From: Euptelea pleiosperma
Taxonomy: Eukaryota > Streptophyta > Magnoliopsida > Ranunculales > Eupteleaceae
DNA: 64,000 nt
Assembly (NCBI GenBank): GCA_035048495.1
Contig: CM068541.1
Span: 2,797,929 to 2,861,928, forward strand
Direction: 5' to 3'
The position numbers and the translations under genes were made by a program. Below the pieces are notes generated by a model. The model saw nothing but the letters and a program-made list of their open reading frames with translations. It did not search any database and was not told where the DNA came from. This document shows, in pieces, positions 51,601-60,826 of the stretch. The stretch's first letter is position 1. Each line of letters opens with the position of its first letter.

Positions 51601-51694
51601 CATTGGCTACCCTGGTGTTGCCATGTGGCAATTCATGCCGCCTGCTGCAGTTGATACTTCTCAGGATCATGTTCTCCGGCCCCCAGTTGCCTAA
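42648..51694 (+). CDS. ILR3: bHLH transcription factor, subgroup IVc, ILR3/bHLH105 type
   Basis: A nuclear regulator; Arabidopsis ILR3 and its IVc partners control iron homeostasis and IAA-conjugate responses. Five exons (42648-42787, 47800-47862, 48105-48182, 50990-51152, 51428-51694) give 236 residues, close to the 234 of ILR3. The N-terminus MVSPENSNW and the C-terminus DTSQDHVLRPPVA are family hallmarks. The basic region is residues 80-94 (E84 and R88 are the DNA-contact Glu and Arg; the usual His is Ala, as in ILR3). The helix-loop-helix runs to about 135 and continues as a leucine-zipper-like coiled coil (KNELRDEKQRLKVEKEKLEQ). Intron 1 is 5.0 kb and intron 3 is 2.8 kb; both hold transposons. 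Intron 3 begins with GC rather than GT. The acceptor for exon 2 was set at 47800 because this keeps phase and family spacing. Confidence 0.95.
43119..43252. repeat. Two short tandem duplications
   Basis: A 43-bp unit beginning AGTTTCTACAAACAAACTCT occurs twice at 43119-43204. It is followed by a 26-bp unit (TTTTTACTACAAAATTTTTG) twice at about 43202-43252. Confidence 0.85.
47133..47497. mobile_element. Tourist-like (PIF/Harbinger-type) MITE
   Basis: The ends GGGGGCGTTTGG and CCAAATGCCCCC are inverted repeats flanked by TAA at 47130-47132 and 47498-47500, the 3-bp duplication typical of PIF/Harbinger. The interior has a tandem duplication of about 80 bp built on CCAAAAAGTTAAAAA and CATATTTTAACTTT. 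It is non-coding, inside intron 1 of the bHLH gene. Confidence 0.8.
48183..48184 (+). other. GC splice donor of bHLH intron 3
   Basis: The exon must end GAC AG to continue in phase with G TTC CTG GAA at 50990, reproducing the RLNDRFLELG helix of the family. The bases following the exon are GCATGC, so this intron uses GC-AG. No GT within reach keeps the conserved residues. Confidence 0.8.
48330..48612. mobile_element. Foldback MITE-like element, 'GATGAATCAATGGCTG' family, copy 3
   Basis: The left arm contains GGGGCTGATATTTGGTGAA and GTGATCATCCTCACAAAAC. The right arm contains GATGATCACTATGATAAGG and ATCAGCCCTTGACTCATC. Diverged, just upstream of the copia element in intron 3. Confidence 0.6.
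48665..49027 (+). mobile_element. LINE-tail-like insertion in the copia 3' LTR
   Basis: Comparison with the other LTR shows about 363 extra bases here. The insert ends in AATAAAACTTACAAATAATA followed by a TAA/AAT repeat, like a non-LTR element tail. It is flanked by similar GGAAAGAAGG / GGAGAAAGGGGG sequences. Part of it may derive from the end of a LINE; no clear protein domain is left. Confidence 0.55.
49201..49720 (-). pseudogene. Ty1-copia polyprotein fragment (RNase H)
   Basis: The minus strand reads SAETDYMAMAHGMCEALWSR and then LYCDNKAAINDAHN, QHDRTNHIEVDRQFI, the classic copia RNase H C-terminal half. Further upstream, in other frames and with stop codons, is DVDWASSVSDCRSTSGSC. It is part of the decayed element above and is not functional. 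Confidence 0.88.
50765..50930 (+). repeat. LINE 3'-end-like sequence in bHLH intron 3
   Basis: T/C-rich text with CCTTTGTTGTCATCTTGCCC and ending CAATAAAGATTATACTTATC followed by AAAATAAAA. It resembles other plant L1 3' ends in this window. Boundaries are uncertain. Confidence 0.4.
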
Positions 51695-51989
51695 GTTGGT
51701 TACTTAAGTTCCGGGGAGACGCGTTGATTTATTTGATTTTCTGCTATTGTCCTTGACTGTGTTAGTTGTTGAAGTCAAAAAGACTGAATTAGGTGGATGA
51801 TGAATGTTGGTGGGAAACTGGGAACCCTTTGTGGATTGCTGCCAATGACTTGTAAATGTCAATAAGCAGTTCTGGTAATATTTTTGTTTTTTATTTGGGT
51901 GGAACCTAGGCCTGATGCATGGTTTGGAAATATCACCGCTGTCCTTTGTTGCATGGGATTCAATCCGGCATGCTTCTTTTAACATTGGG

Positions 51990-52345
51990 ACTAAGACGGG
52001 CTTTGGTAGATAAACTGTTAACAACTCCGCGGTCTTCTGATTAACGGGGTTGCTCACGCTCTGTACGTTCCACATGTAGAACATGTTTTCAGAATCGATT
52101 CCCTAACTCCACATTTTGGTATTGCGAGTTGCGACAGACAGTCATCGTACCATATGAATTCTCCTTTTCTAGTAGTGACAGTGAATCATTCTCCTTTCTT
52201 GTATTGACAGTGTTAGCAAATCTTGCTGGTTGCTTCGATGATGCAAGTCTAGCAATCTGCGCTTGGGACATGAACTCAATATAGAGCAAGCCAGTTTACG
52301 CTATCTTGGCCTTGCCCCACCCGTGGGTGGTCAAGTTCTTATCGA
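51990..52345 (-). pseudogene. Broken copy of the DUF26 secreted protein gene
   Basis: This is a diverged duplicate of the CRRSP gene at 53882-54607. The first DUF26 motif region is recognisable, but its first Cys has become Tyr and it has in-frame stops (for example after LALY and after SADC). The block corresponding to the N-terminal part of the mature protein and signal peptide is deleted. The phrase MFYMWNVQSVS is shared with the intact gene. Upstream DNA to about 52460 matches the promoter of the intact copy, so the duplication included the promoter. It is not expected to make protein. Confidence 0.85.
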
Positions 52346-53192
52346 TCATGGTGAGAGGATATGTGAATGGGAGATGGTGTTTGGAATGGTTTGTCTTTGT
52401 GAATTGTTCCATTCAAGTAGACAAAATCTCAAGCATTTACTTGTTGGATAAATTTAGTAATGACTCAACCATTAATCTCAAGCCATGTGTGGAATGTTAG
52501 AAGCATGTGGGCCGTTCCATGCATGTTGAACGTCCTACTCGATCATGTGGAATTATTCGCAAATCATACACTGTACGAGTTATTCGAAAAAACAAACCGA
52601 ACAATGTCCTATTTTCAAAGGTATGGAAAAATTCGCACATTTTTGAACGTGATCAAATTATTAATCTCTAATTACACACAAACTTTATTGGCTAAGTCTC
52701 CGTTTACGGTAGAGCTTCCAAGATCAAATTATTGGCTAATTTTTCTTGACTGTAACATATTGATTAACGTGGTGGGTCCAAATTTCGCTCAAAGTACATC
52801 ATATGTCAAGAAATATGGTGTCATTAGCGTATAAAGTTGAATATTTCATGCACGATGGCAACATTAAAGGTGCCGCTCTTGGTGGATTCGTAGCTGCTTG
52901 ACTTATTCCCGCGTTTCTACAATGTAACTTGAAGTATCAAGTTATTGACTTATTAATGGTTCTAGAAGAACCATTGGAAGGTACAACTAAGGTTAATTTA
53001 AAAGGGGATTGTCATAATCATTTAACGGTAGGCGGGTTGGGTGTTAGTGTGTTACCACTGTATAGCGGTAACGACGTCTGTTCTAACGCTTGTAATGTCA
53101 ATCCGATCCAGACGGGTGAAATGGGGTCCTGAGTCCAGCCCTCTTTGTCCTGGATTTGGTCTGCAGTTACAAGCATATGAGTCAGGCTTAGC

Positions 53193-53209
53193 AACAATTT
53201 GAAGCCCAA
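53193..53209. other. Empty site for the LINE-tail insertion at 55626-55842
   Basis: The 17-bp sequence AACAATTTGAAGCCCAA occurs once here. It occurs twice, bracketing the insertion, in the right copy. Confidence 0.85.
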
Positions 53210-53544
53210 AACATAAATGGGCTCGATTTGGTGCACCTCACACATACCATAATACTCCTTTATAAATTTGTTAATCATGTACAAAATGAAATGTGGTACC
53301 CTACTAGTGCACATTAGTGCACAATTTGGAAAAAAAGAAAGAAGAAGAAAGCACATGGATTAGGCTAGCGCTGGGTTAGGTCACATGCGCCTTTGCCCAA
53401 GCTGGTAGGTCATGCATTAACTTGTCACTAGTTCAAAGTTCGGCCTGAGCTGACTTATTTAGGTATGTACGTGCCTGACCTGTTGTAAGAGAGAGAGCCC
53501 TAGTAAATCTAAACTTAAAACAAGCTTAGATTGTTACAAACGTC

Positions 53545-53815
53545 GTACCTTTTTGTTTTTTTGATAGGTAAAAGTAATTTATTAAGAAAAGCTTAGAGGA
53601 CAAGATGGCCTCCCAAGTGAACAGAAGAACAACCAAGAACAACAACCAACCTACAAAAGACTACAACACAACAAAACAACAAGAATCCACACCGCCACAA
53701 AAGATAGAAAGCAACCTCCGGATCCGAACCAAGAGGCTAGCAGCCCCTCCTAGTAGCCGAACCCCTAGCGCTAAGACCTCTACTCACGGTAGATCAGCGA
53801 ATCCCACTTGATTTC
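53545..53815 (-). mobile_element. 5'-truncated LINE 3' end
   Basis: A T-rich start (tail in minus orientation) followed by TTGATAGGTAAAAGTAATTT and then CA/AAC-rich sequence. It resembles the 3' end of the L1-type element at 62740-64000, which begins TTGATAATGTAAAGAGCTTT. It retains no useful coding sequence. Confidence 0.6.
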
Positions 53816-53881
53816 AAATGTGTTCTTATAACACTTCATTTCATAAGTAATAAGTGGTACTCCCTAAATAATGTTCTACTT

Positions 53882-54607
53882 CTAAGCATTGATAAAAGGA
53901 TACAGCTCGTATCTGAAGTTACAACTCCCACCAACAACCCTTCCTCCCCGTTTCCCATCACAACAGCTAGGAAGTCTACTTATTGCATCATCCAGGCACT
54001 TCTTACAATCAACGCTCGAGAGGTCTCTCGTGCACTGAACTAGACCATATAGTTTCTCTGATTCTCCCAGCTTTAGCTCTTCCGTTGCGAACAACACTGG
54101 ACTAAGATGGGCTTTGCTAGATAAGCTGTTTAACAATTCTTTTGTTTTCTGATTAAACGATTTCGGGTCGCTTACGCTCTGTACATTCCACATGTAGAAC
54201 ATGTTTCCGTAGTCGATTTTCCCAAAGAATTCCACGTTTGAGTATCGCAATAGACAGTTATCATACCATATGATTGCTCCTTCATTGTAGGGACAACGTT
54301 GGCGAATCTCGCCGCTTGCTTCAGTGATGCAAGTCTTGCAATCTGTGCTTGAGACGTCACCTCGACATAGAGCAAGCCCGTTTACGCGGTCTTGGGCTTG
54401 CCCCACTGAGCTAAATCCAAAACCCTTGGGTGGAACTTGGAAGGAGAGAGAACCCATCAAGGTGTTCAAGTTCTTATCAAAAGGACCACCAGTGGTGTAA
54501 TTCCCTGAGTTCGAACAAAAATGATAAAGAGGGTCGATACTGACAACAATGTGGAGAAGAGCAGCGAAGGGTAGCAGATAGAGAGGGGATGATTTTGAGA
54601 AATACAT
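53882..54607 (-). CDS. Cysteine-rich repeat secretory protein with two DUF26 (Gnk2) domains
   Basis: A single-exon gene of 241 codons. The N-terminus (SPLYLLPFAALLHIVVS) is a typical cleaved signal peptide, so the product should be apoplastic. Two DUF26 domains follow, each with the C-X8-C-X2-C motif: CRGDVSSTDCKTC near residue 81 and CTRDLSSVDCKKC near residue 188. The chain ends after CNFRYELYPFINA, with no membrane segment or kinase. DUF26 proteins related to ginkbilobin bind mannose or act in defence and plasmodesmata, but the role of this member is unknown. It lies between a broken duplicate and a DUF26 receptor kinase, all on the same strand, consistent with local tandem expansion. A TATA-like TATTTAAA (54665-54672, minus) is about 60 bp upstream. 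Confidence 0.92.
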   Translation of the reverse strand: MYFSKSSPLYLLPFAALLHIVVSIDPLYHFCSNSGNYTTGGPFDKNLNTLMGSLSFQVPPKGFGFSSVGQAQDRVNGLALCRGDVSSTDCKTCITEASGEIRQRCPYNEGAIIWYDNCLLRYSNVEFFGKIDYGNMFYMWNVQSVSDPKSFNQKTKELLNSLSSKAHLSPVLFATEELKLGESEKLYGLVQCTRDLSSVDCKKCLDDAISRLPSCCDGKRGGRVVGGSCNFRYELYPFINA

Positions 54608-54664
54608 GGTGAGAGGATATGGGAGATGAGTGCTTGGAATGGTTTTTCTTTAGGAATTGTTGCC

Positions 54665-54672
54665 TTTAAATA
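54665..54672 (-). promoter_or_regulatory. TATA box of the CRRSP gene
   Basis: TATTTAAA on the minus strand, about 58 bp before the start codon. Confidence 0.55.
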
Positions 54673-54825
54673 GAGAAAATCTCTAGCATTTGCACGTACG
54701 TTGGATAAATTTTTACAGGCTGACTTTCTCTAAGGCCTCTGTATAGGGGGCCACAGTAAAGTTTTCTAAGATGGGATTCATAAGTCAAAGTGTGTTAATC
54801 TAGAAAGCTTTTATTGACATTTTTA

Positions 54826-55108
54826 GGCCTTGCTTGGCAGCACTACAAATGTTTGTGCGCAATCATTTGCGGCATTTGCATGTGCTTGGTGGCGCAATAT
54901 CCAACAAGTATTTGCATTAGACGCAATCATTTTTTGCCAAAAAGTGGCCGCAAACATGCAAATGACTCTCTCATCCCCCTTGGTCTTCCCTCCCCAACCA
55001 TTAGAATATTTTTCCAACAAATGTTTGTTAATGCAAACATTTTTGATTATCAAATATTTGCCTAAAAACATTTTCCTGCAACCTACAAACAGGATACCAA
55101 GCAGGGCC
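54826..55108. mobile_element. Tourist-like MITE
   Basis: The ends GGCCTTGCTTGG and CCAAGCAGGGCC are inverted repeats with one mismatch, flanked by TTA at 54823-54825 and 55109-55111. The interior is rich in palindromic CAAACATTT/AAATGTTTG words. 283 bp, non-coding, upstream of the CRRSP gene. Confidence 0.78.
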
Positions 55109-55608
55109 TTAGTGTTGAGAATCATATCTAGAAAACCTTTGTAAGTGCGTATCTATGGAAATCACGAGGACGGTCTTTACAGGCGGCTGAGCAAATCTCT
55201 CTCCCAATGTACATCACGTGTAAAGATATTGTGCTCATGTCCTGTCCCTATTATATTGACACCCTTGATTCGCCCATAGATTGAATATTTGATGCACGAT
55301 GGTAAGTAACATTAAAGTGCTGCTCTTTGTCGATTAGTACCTGCTTGACTTGTCCCCGCCCTTCTACAATGAAACTTGAATTATCAAATTGTTGACCTTC
55401 TAGAAAAACCATAGTAAGGTAGAAGGTTTAAAAGAGATTATGATAATCATTTAACGGTGGGCGGGTGTTACCGCTCTATAATGGTAAGCTGCTATAATGC
55501 TTGTTATGTCAATCTGAGCCAGGCAGTAGAAATGGGGACCTGAGCCCTGCCCTCTTTGTTCTGGACTTGGGCTGCACTTACAAGCATATGAAGTCAGGCG
55601 CGCTTAGC

Positions 55609-55859
55609 AACAATTTGAAGCCCAAAAAGCATGAAGGCATCCTATATAGTTGGGGTAGTGCCTTACTAGAGACGAGGGGTTGTTTTTTTTTCTGAGATGG
55701 TCTTTAGTTTTCGAAGCTTTGTTGGTTAGATAGTCTTGTTAGTTTTCCTCTTTTGTCTGTTTCTATCTCCCTTTTTGTACTTTGAGATCTTCTTGATCTC
55801 CTTCCTTAATATTATTCTTCTTGACTTATAAAAAAAGAAAAAAACAATTTGAAGCCCAA
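55609..55859 (+). mobile_element. LINE-tail insertion with 17-bp target-site duplication
   Basis: A 217-bp insert (55626-55842) lies between two copies of AACAATTTGAAGCCCAA (55609-55625 and 55843-55859). It ends in an A-rich tail (TATAAAAAAAGAAAAA) and its body resembles L1 3' UTR text (CTTTTTGTACTTTGAGATCT). The paralogous empty site is at 53193-53209. Confidence 0.85.
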
Positions 55860-56214
55860 TATATAAATGGGCTCGGCCTATGCTTGTGTGTAACCTAAAA
55901 ATAAAGAGGAATGCCTCCTGAAGCTGTTGCACTTGATGCAATTTATTTTAAGCTGGTGTGGTTTCTTAGGTAGTTTTCCTGTCTTTTCTGGGGTTGCATC
56001 TTTGCAAGGCCATTAAGGATCGCTTGCTAGCATTCCTCAAAACTAAATACTTATCCCCAACTAATTAATGCCCTAGACAAATATTTAATCACTGGCCTGG
56101 GCTTGGCTTGAGTTTTTGATTGCAAGTTTGGGCTTGGGCCTGTGTTCTTAGGTCCCAATTGAGTCTAGATAGTTCAATTTGAACTATATCATAGTTTAGA
56201 AAATAATTTCATTA

Positions 56215-56835
56215 CGCTGTTATAACGACTGTTATAACTGTTGAGTTAAAGTACTATTCTGCAGGGATAATACTGTTAATTAAGCCACGACTTTTGCAGC
56301 GCCAGATTTAATGGCGTCTGTACAAATCCGTACAGGTCTGTACAGTTCATGTTTAGCTACAACTTGTATTGGGGTACTTTGGCTATTTCTTTGTACCAGA
56401 GATTAAATATATATCTCAAGGGGTGTTAGGGTTGTACTTCTACATTGAGAGAGAGAGGAAACTATTGTAACCCTAATTATTTAGAGATAATGAATGAGCT
56501 CTTATCATCCATGGATTGGTCTTTTCGATTTTCTCTAATTTTGCTGTTTTGTGAAAGGTCAATTTTCAACAGTAACGGTAATGCTCTAACCCCATTATGT
56601 TATTTGGTATTTAATGCTTTAAAAGGGTTATTAACAGCCATTATAATGTCTATTATTCATTATATAACTGTTTCTTTATGTTTAGTTCAAAAATGAACTC
56701 AAAAAAAAAAAAAGTAGATTAATATTTTTTTACTGATATTACCGTTTTTAACTGTTACTTGACCTGTTATAACGGTCATAATGGTAATACTAGCTAACCG
56801 TTATGACGTTATAATATCCGTTTTAAACCTTGAAC
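56215..56835. repeat. TTATAACGG-family repeat, copy 6, interrupted by a solo LTR
   Basis: The left part GCTGTTATAACGACTGTTAT and right parts GTTATAACGGTCATAATGG and CCGTTATGACGTTATAATAT form the inverted arms. The edge TTTTAAACCTTGAAC resembles that of copy 1. Confidence 0.65.
56234..56576. mobile_element. Solo LTR
   Basis: A 333-bp segment (56239-56571) begins TGTTGA and ends TCAACA, flanked by ATAAC (56234-56238) and GTAAC (56572-56576), a 5-bp duplication with one change. It contains a TATA-like TTAAATATATAT and a GAGAGAGAG patch. Removing it restores a normal TTATAACGGTAATGC repeat. No internal domain remains. Confidence 0.75.
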
Positions 56836-57193
56836 TATATAATGACAATCATTTGGGTGTTTGTTGTCTTTCCATCCAAGTTGAAGAAATAAAAAACTCT
56901 CCTTTACAGAAGAAAATGCTGGGCTGACAACAGATTTAAATAACTAGAGTCCCAGATTCCAGCCTAGTTCATGGAGGGTAAAGAAATCACCTACCTTTGC
57001 ACCTAATAAGCTATACATTATCAGCAATACTCATTTCTCCGCACAAGATAGGCGATCGCAGCTAGAGCTATTGATCACTCCTTTTCTCCCCATCACAAAC
57101 AATCCTGTATAATCATTGCCTCACTAGTACTGTTTAGGACCGCTGAGGCTAAGATATATGGAACGAGGCATGTGATCCCTCACTACATTGATC

Positions 57194-60121
57194 TTAGTTT
57201 CTTGATACATCATTTGATCCAACAGAGGAAATCCCCAACAGAAATGCAGGTGGTGAAGGGGAGTTCAAAGTAACAGAGTGACTACTGAGCATGTTATTAA
57301 CAACAGATATTGTGGGTCTCTCAGTAGGATCCTCTTGAACGCATAATAACCCAATATGAATACATCTAAATACTTGGCTTATCACACATGATTCCACCAA
57401 AGCTGGATCAATCAATCGTAGAACTGATCCTTCTCTCCAATGCTTCCATGTCTACAGAATTTAAATCTCATCAGAATCAAAAAATTGTTATAAAACATAA
57501 ATTGCCAATGTATGATATAAACCTAGAAGATTGATACTTACATAGCTTAGAAGGTCTTGCCCATGTTCTGATTTAAAGAGTTCAGAACTTCTTTGGCCAC
57601 TTACAATCTCTAGAAGTATAACCCCAAAGCTAAAGATATCAGACTTAACTGAAAATTGCCCGTGCATCGCATACTCTGGTGCCATATACCCACTACATAC
57701 AATCAATAATTGAATGAGTTTCTTAATCTACAATCAACAGAAACTCAATGAAATTTAATATAAGCAGGATCAAAATCAAGTGGGATAACTGCATAGTTAA
57801 GTAAAAATTGCTAATTGCCAGAAAAGTAAGGAAATACTCTTAGTAATCGACAAGAAGAATTAAACGAGCTTACTATGTTCCTGCAACTCTGTTTATACTT
57901 CCTTGAGAGTTGACTCTTCCAAAAATCCTTGCCATGCAAAAGTCTGCAATTTTTGGGTAAAACTCTCTGTCTAACAAAATGTTATTCGCCTTCAAATCCT
58001 GATGGACAATTTTGTGTGGAGAATCCTCATGTAGGTAAAGAAGTCCCCTTGTGATTCCTTCGATAATTTTGTAACGTGCATACCAATCTAATTGTACACG
58101 TTTGATTGGATCTGTCTCACAATAATTTAGTAATGGAACTGTGAGAAATTAAACCAACAGGCAATTGGAGACTTGTTGAAGCATGGATGTTCAAAATTTA
58201 GTCAGAGACAACAGGGTAAGTATAACAGCATACCAAATAAAAAGGTGCCTAGGCTGTTGTTCGGCATGTATTCGTAGACTAGAATTTTCTCTTCTCCTTC
58301 AACACAGCAACCCAAAATTCTAACAAGGTTCCTGTGTTCCAGTGTTGCAGCTAGAGATACTTCATTCTTGAACTCCTCTATACCTTGCCCTGAATTTCTA
58401 GAGAATCTTTTCACAGCTATTTCTCTTCCATCCAATAATATCCCCTGAAAAAAAAGAGAAGACCTTACTATGTGAATTCTAAGGACCCAAACATGAAAGC
58501 TCCTTCTAAATATTAACTTAAATCCTTGGTAGTGTGTACTAGTTTTTTGAGCCTAAAACAGGGCAGTAGTACCTTATAAACAGGGCCAAACCCACCTTCG
58601 CCAAGCTTATTTTCGTTGGAGAAGTTCGATGTGGCCGCTACTATAGTATTCAAATGGAAATAAAGTGATTCTTCATTTCCTGTCTCTTGCCTGTCTGTAT
58701 CAACTATCAGACGGAAATTGAGAACAACAAATAAGTCATTTTGCTTTGGGATCTTTACCAAATTGAAAACAAAAGTATCTTACCTCTAGGATTTTGCTTT
58801 TCCCTCCTTTTTATCAGCAAATAAGTGAAGATGCCGGAGACAGTCACGACAATTATGATAAGCACAGGTACGAGAATGGCAATAACATATCTTGATAAGC
58901 GCCTTCCACGGGCTGCACTTACCAACATTTATAAATAACATATACTGATAATAAAAATCAAGCATTTTCTTCTTTAGAATCGCAAACAAACTGATATTCA
59001 TCGCATCTATTGATTTCATCTATCTAAATGTATGCCAAGAACTCATTCTATTGCAAAACACGTACAATACTGGGAAATTTTCGATTTTATTTTAATTTTT
59101 TGATCTGGACCTCCCTACCCACCCTATATTAGTTTTTTACTTCATGGATTAATCAAGCTAAAAGCAGTCTTGTCTATATATATGGTCACCTAAAAAAAAT
59201 TTCAGGATCATAAGTGTAGGAGAAAAGTAATTTTTCATTATTGGCCATTGATCGAAAATCACACAGTTAGATGATCTAAACAGTCTGATAACAATTAGAA
59301 AAAAATTCAGTAACTTCAGTTGCTAATAGTGGAAAAAGAAATTCAAAGACCAAGAACTCACCATGAGTGGGTAGAGGTTCAAAGAAGGGATAAACCTCAA
59401 ATCTCAAATTACAGCTCCCTAGAAGAACTCTCCCACCTCGTCTCTTATCACAGCAATTCGGAATCTCAGATATAGCAGTCCGCAAGCATCGATGGCAATC
59501 TTCAACTGATAAATCTCTAGTGCACTGCACCAAACTATGTATTTTCTGAAATTGAGAGAAGTTTACCAGTCCAGTAGCAAACATGAGCTTAGACGGACCG
59601 AAGGCAGCTTGGAATGAAATAGTACTCAACATCGCCACCAAAAGGCGGTTAAATCGATCTGAATTCGATATGTTGTTTTGGTTAAACATAGTACGCTTCT
59701 CTTGAAGGTCAAGAATGGAGAAGAAACTTTGATCTGAATACCTTAACATACAAGTATCATACCATATAATCCCAGACTTTTTATTGGGGCACTGTTGTTT
59801 GATCTGTTTGGTTGCTTCACTAAGACAATTCCGGCATTCATCCACCAAGACATCACCTCTGCAGAGTATAAGACCAAAGACCCCGTCGGGACTGTCTCCG
59901 ACGGTAGCGTTGTAGAAGCCGGTGGGAGGACCCTTGATCATTAAAGAAGGAAGTAGGAGTTCAAGATTAGTCTCAAAGGTGCTGTTGGCTATGTAGTTTG
60001 CTGCATTTGTACACACATGGGGGAGTTCTTCGAAGCTCATCGACTTCTTCACAAGTGCTAAGCAAGAAACTAAGGTAGCAAGGGATAAAAAGTTGTGCTC
60101 TGATATGTGAAAACCCATCAT
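57194..60121 (-). CDS. CRK: Cysteine-rich receptor-like kinase (DUF26 RLK) with altered HRD and DFG motifs
   Basis: A plasma-membrane receptor kinase of the CRK family, usually linked to defence and redox signalling. Seven exons: 60121-59362, 58912-58784, 58703-58573, 58444-58234, 58111-57874, 57692-57542 and 57451-57194. Together they give 625 residues with consistent phases. The order is a signal peptide, two DUF26 domains ([13 protein letters not shown] and [13 protein letters not shown]), a membrane helix ([20 protein letters not shown]), then the kinase. The Gly loop [11 protein letters not shown], the AVK lysine and the helix-C Glu are intact. The catalytic loop reads H447-Q-D449, and the metal motif reads D467-F-C469 instead of DFG. 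A P-E pair (APEYAMHG) remains. The protein ends SNDVSRN, shorter than usual. Downstream in another frame the text RDHMPRSIYLSLSGP looks like a family-style tail, so a one-base change may have truncated it. It may be a weak kinase or pseudokinase. Confidence 0.9.
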
Positions 60122-60181
60122 CTCTTCAATCTCTGAGAAGGGAAGATCAATAATTTGTACAGAAATGAAGAGAGAAAGAGT

Positions 60182-60191
60182 TATTTTTATA
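60182..60191 (-). promoter_or_regulatory. TATA box of the CRK gene
   Basis: TATAAAAATA on the minus strand, about 60 bp before the start codon. Confidence 0.55.
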
Positions 60192-60444
60192 TCAATTGCC
60201 AGATTTACTGTTTCTTCGGATGACTAATTTTGAGAAAAGTAAGACCATGACAAAGTGCGTGGAATCCACTGTTGTTTGAATTTTTCAATAATTCGGAAAA
60301 AAATCGGGAATTTTCAAGCCAAAATGAACAGTGGATTCCACGCTTTTTATTCATTTGAATTGAACAACAGTATGTGGATTAGTTGTTTTGAATTCAATCA
60401 CTGTTGTTCTCACCTAAGGTTTTGACCCAACTGGTTCCAAGCAT

Positions 60445-60505
60445 TGTAACGGAAAAAACGGTAACGCCCCTAGTCCATTATACCGTTATAATGACCCCTT
60501 TTAAA
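60445..60505. repeat. TTATAACGG-family fragment, copy 7
   Basis: GTAACGGAAAAAACGGTAAC followed by CCATTATACCGTTATAATGA; a short piece of the family. Confidence 0.45.
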
Positions 60506-60545
60506 CGTTGGTTGATGCAGAAAAAGTTTTATGACCTTATGGCTC

Positions 60546-60826
60546 TGTCGTTAAAAAACCCTTTACCCCAAAAGATCGACCTATTGGGGAAAGGTGAAAC
60601 AACTATGTATACCAATGGCACGTGCGTGGGAACACACCATCCGCTAACACGCTCTCTCAACAGAAATACATTTGGTTGGAGACTTGAACCCGTGACCTCC
60701 CAGACCTTAAGGCTCTGATACCATGTTAAACAACTATTTACCCCAAAAGATCAACTCATTGGAAAAAGGCGGAAAAACTATGTATACCAACATGGCACGT
60801 GCATGGGAACACACCATCCACTAACA
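60546..60826 (-). mobile_element. TRIM-like miniature LTR element
   Basis: Two direct repeats of about 100 bp, 60546-60649 and 60724-60826, share TTTACCCCAAAAGATC, ACTATGTATACCAA and GGGAACACACCATCC. The right copy runs TGTTA...TAACA. Beside it, at 60711-60723, is GGCTCTGATACCA, the reverse complement of the copia/TRIM primer-binding site TGGTATCAGAGCC. Only about 70 bp lies between the repeats and it has no coding sequence. No clear target-site duplication was found. Confidence 0.65.

Larger units (their letters stand above)
51980..53235. repeat. Segmental duplicate, left copy
   Basis: Matches 54090-55860 in the same order: DUF26 gene part, promoter, then shared intergenic words such as TTGAATATTT[CG]ATGCACGATG, AATCATTTAACGGT[AG]GGCGGG and AGCAACAATTTGAAGCCCAA. 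The left copy lacks the MITE and LINE-tail insertions of the right copy. Confidence 0.8.

Noticed and set aside
52460..52834. Plus-strand frame of 124 codons between the DUF26 copies
   Set aside because: Lies in duplicated non-coding DNA, has no family match, and is not preserved in the right-hand copy.
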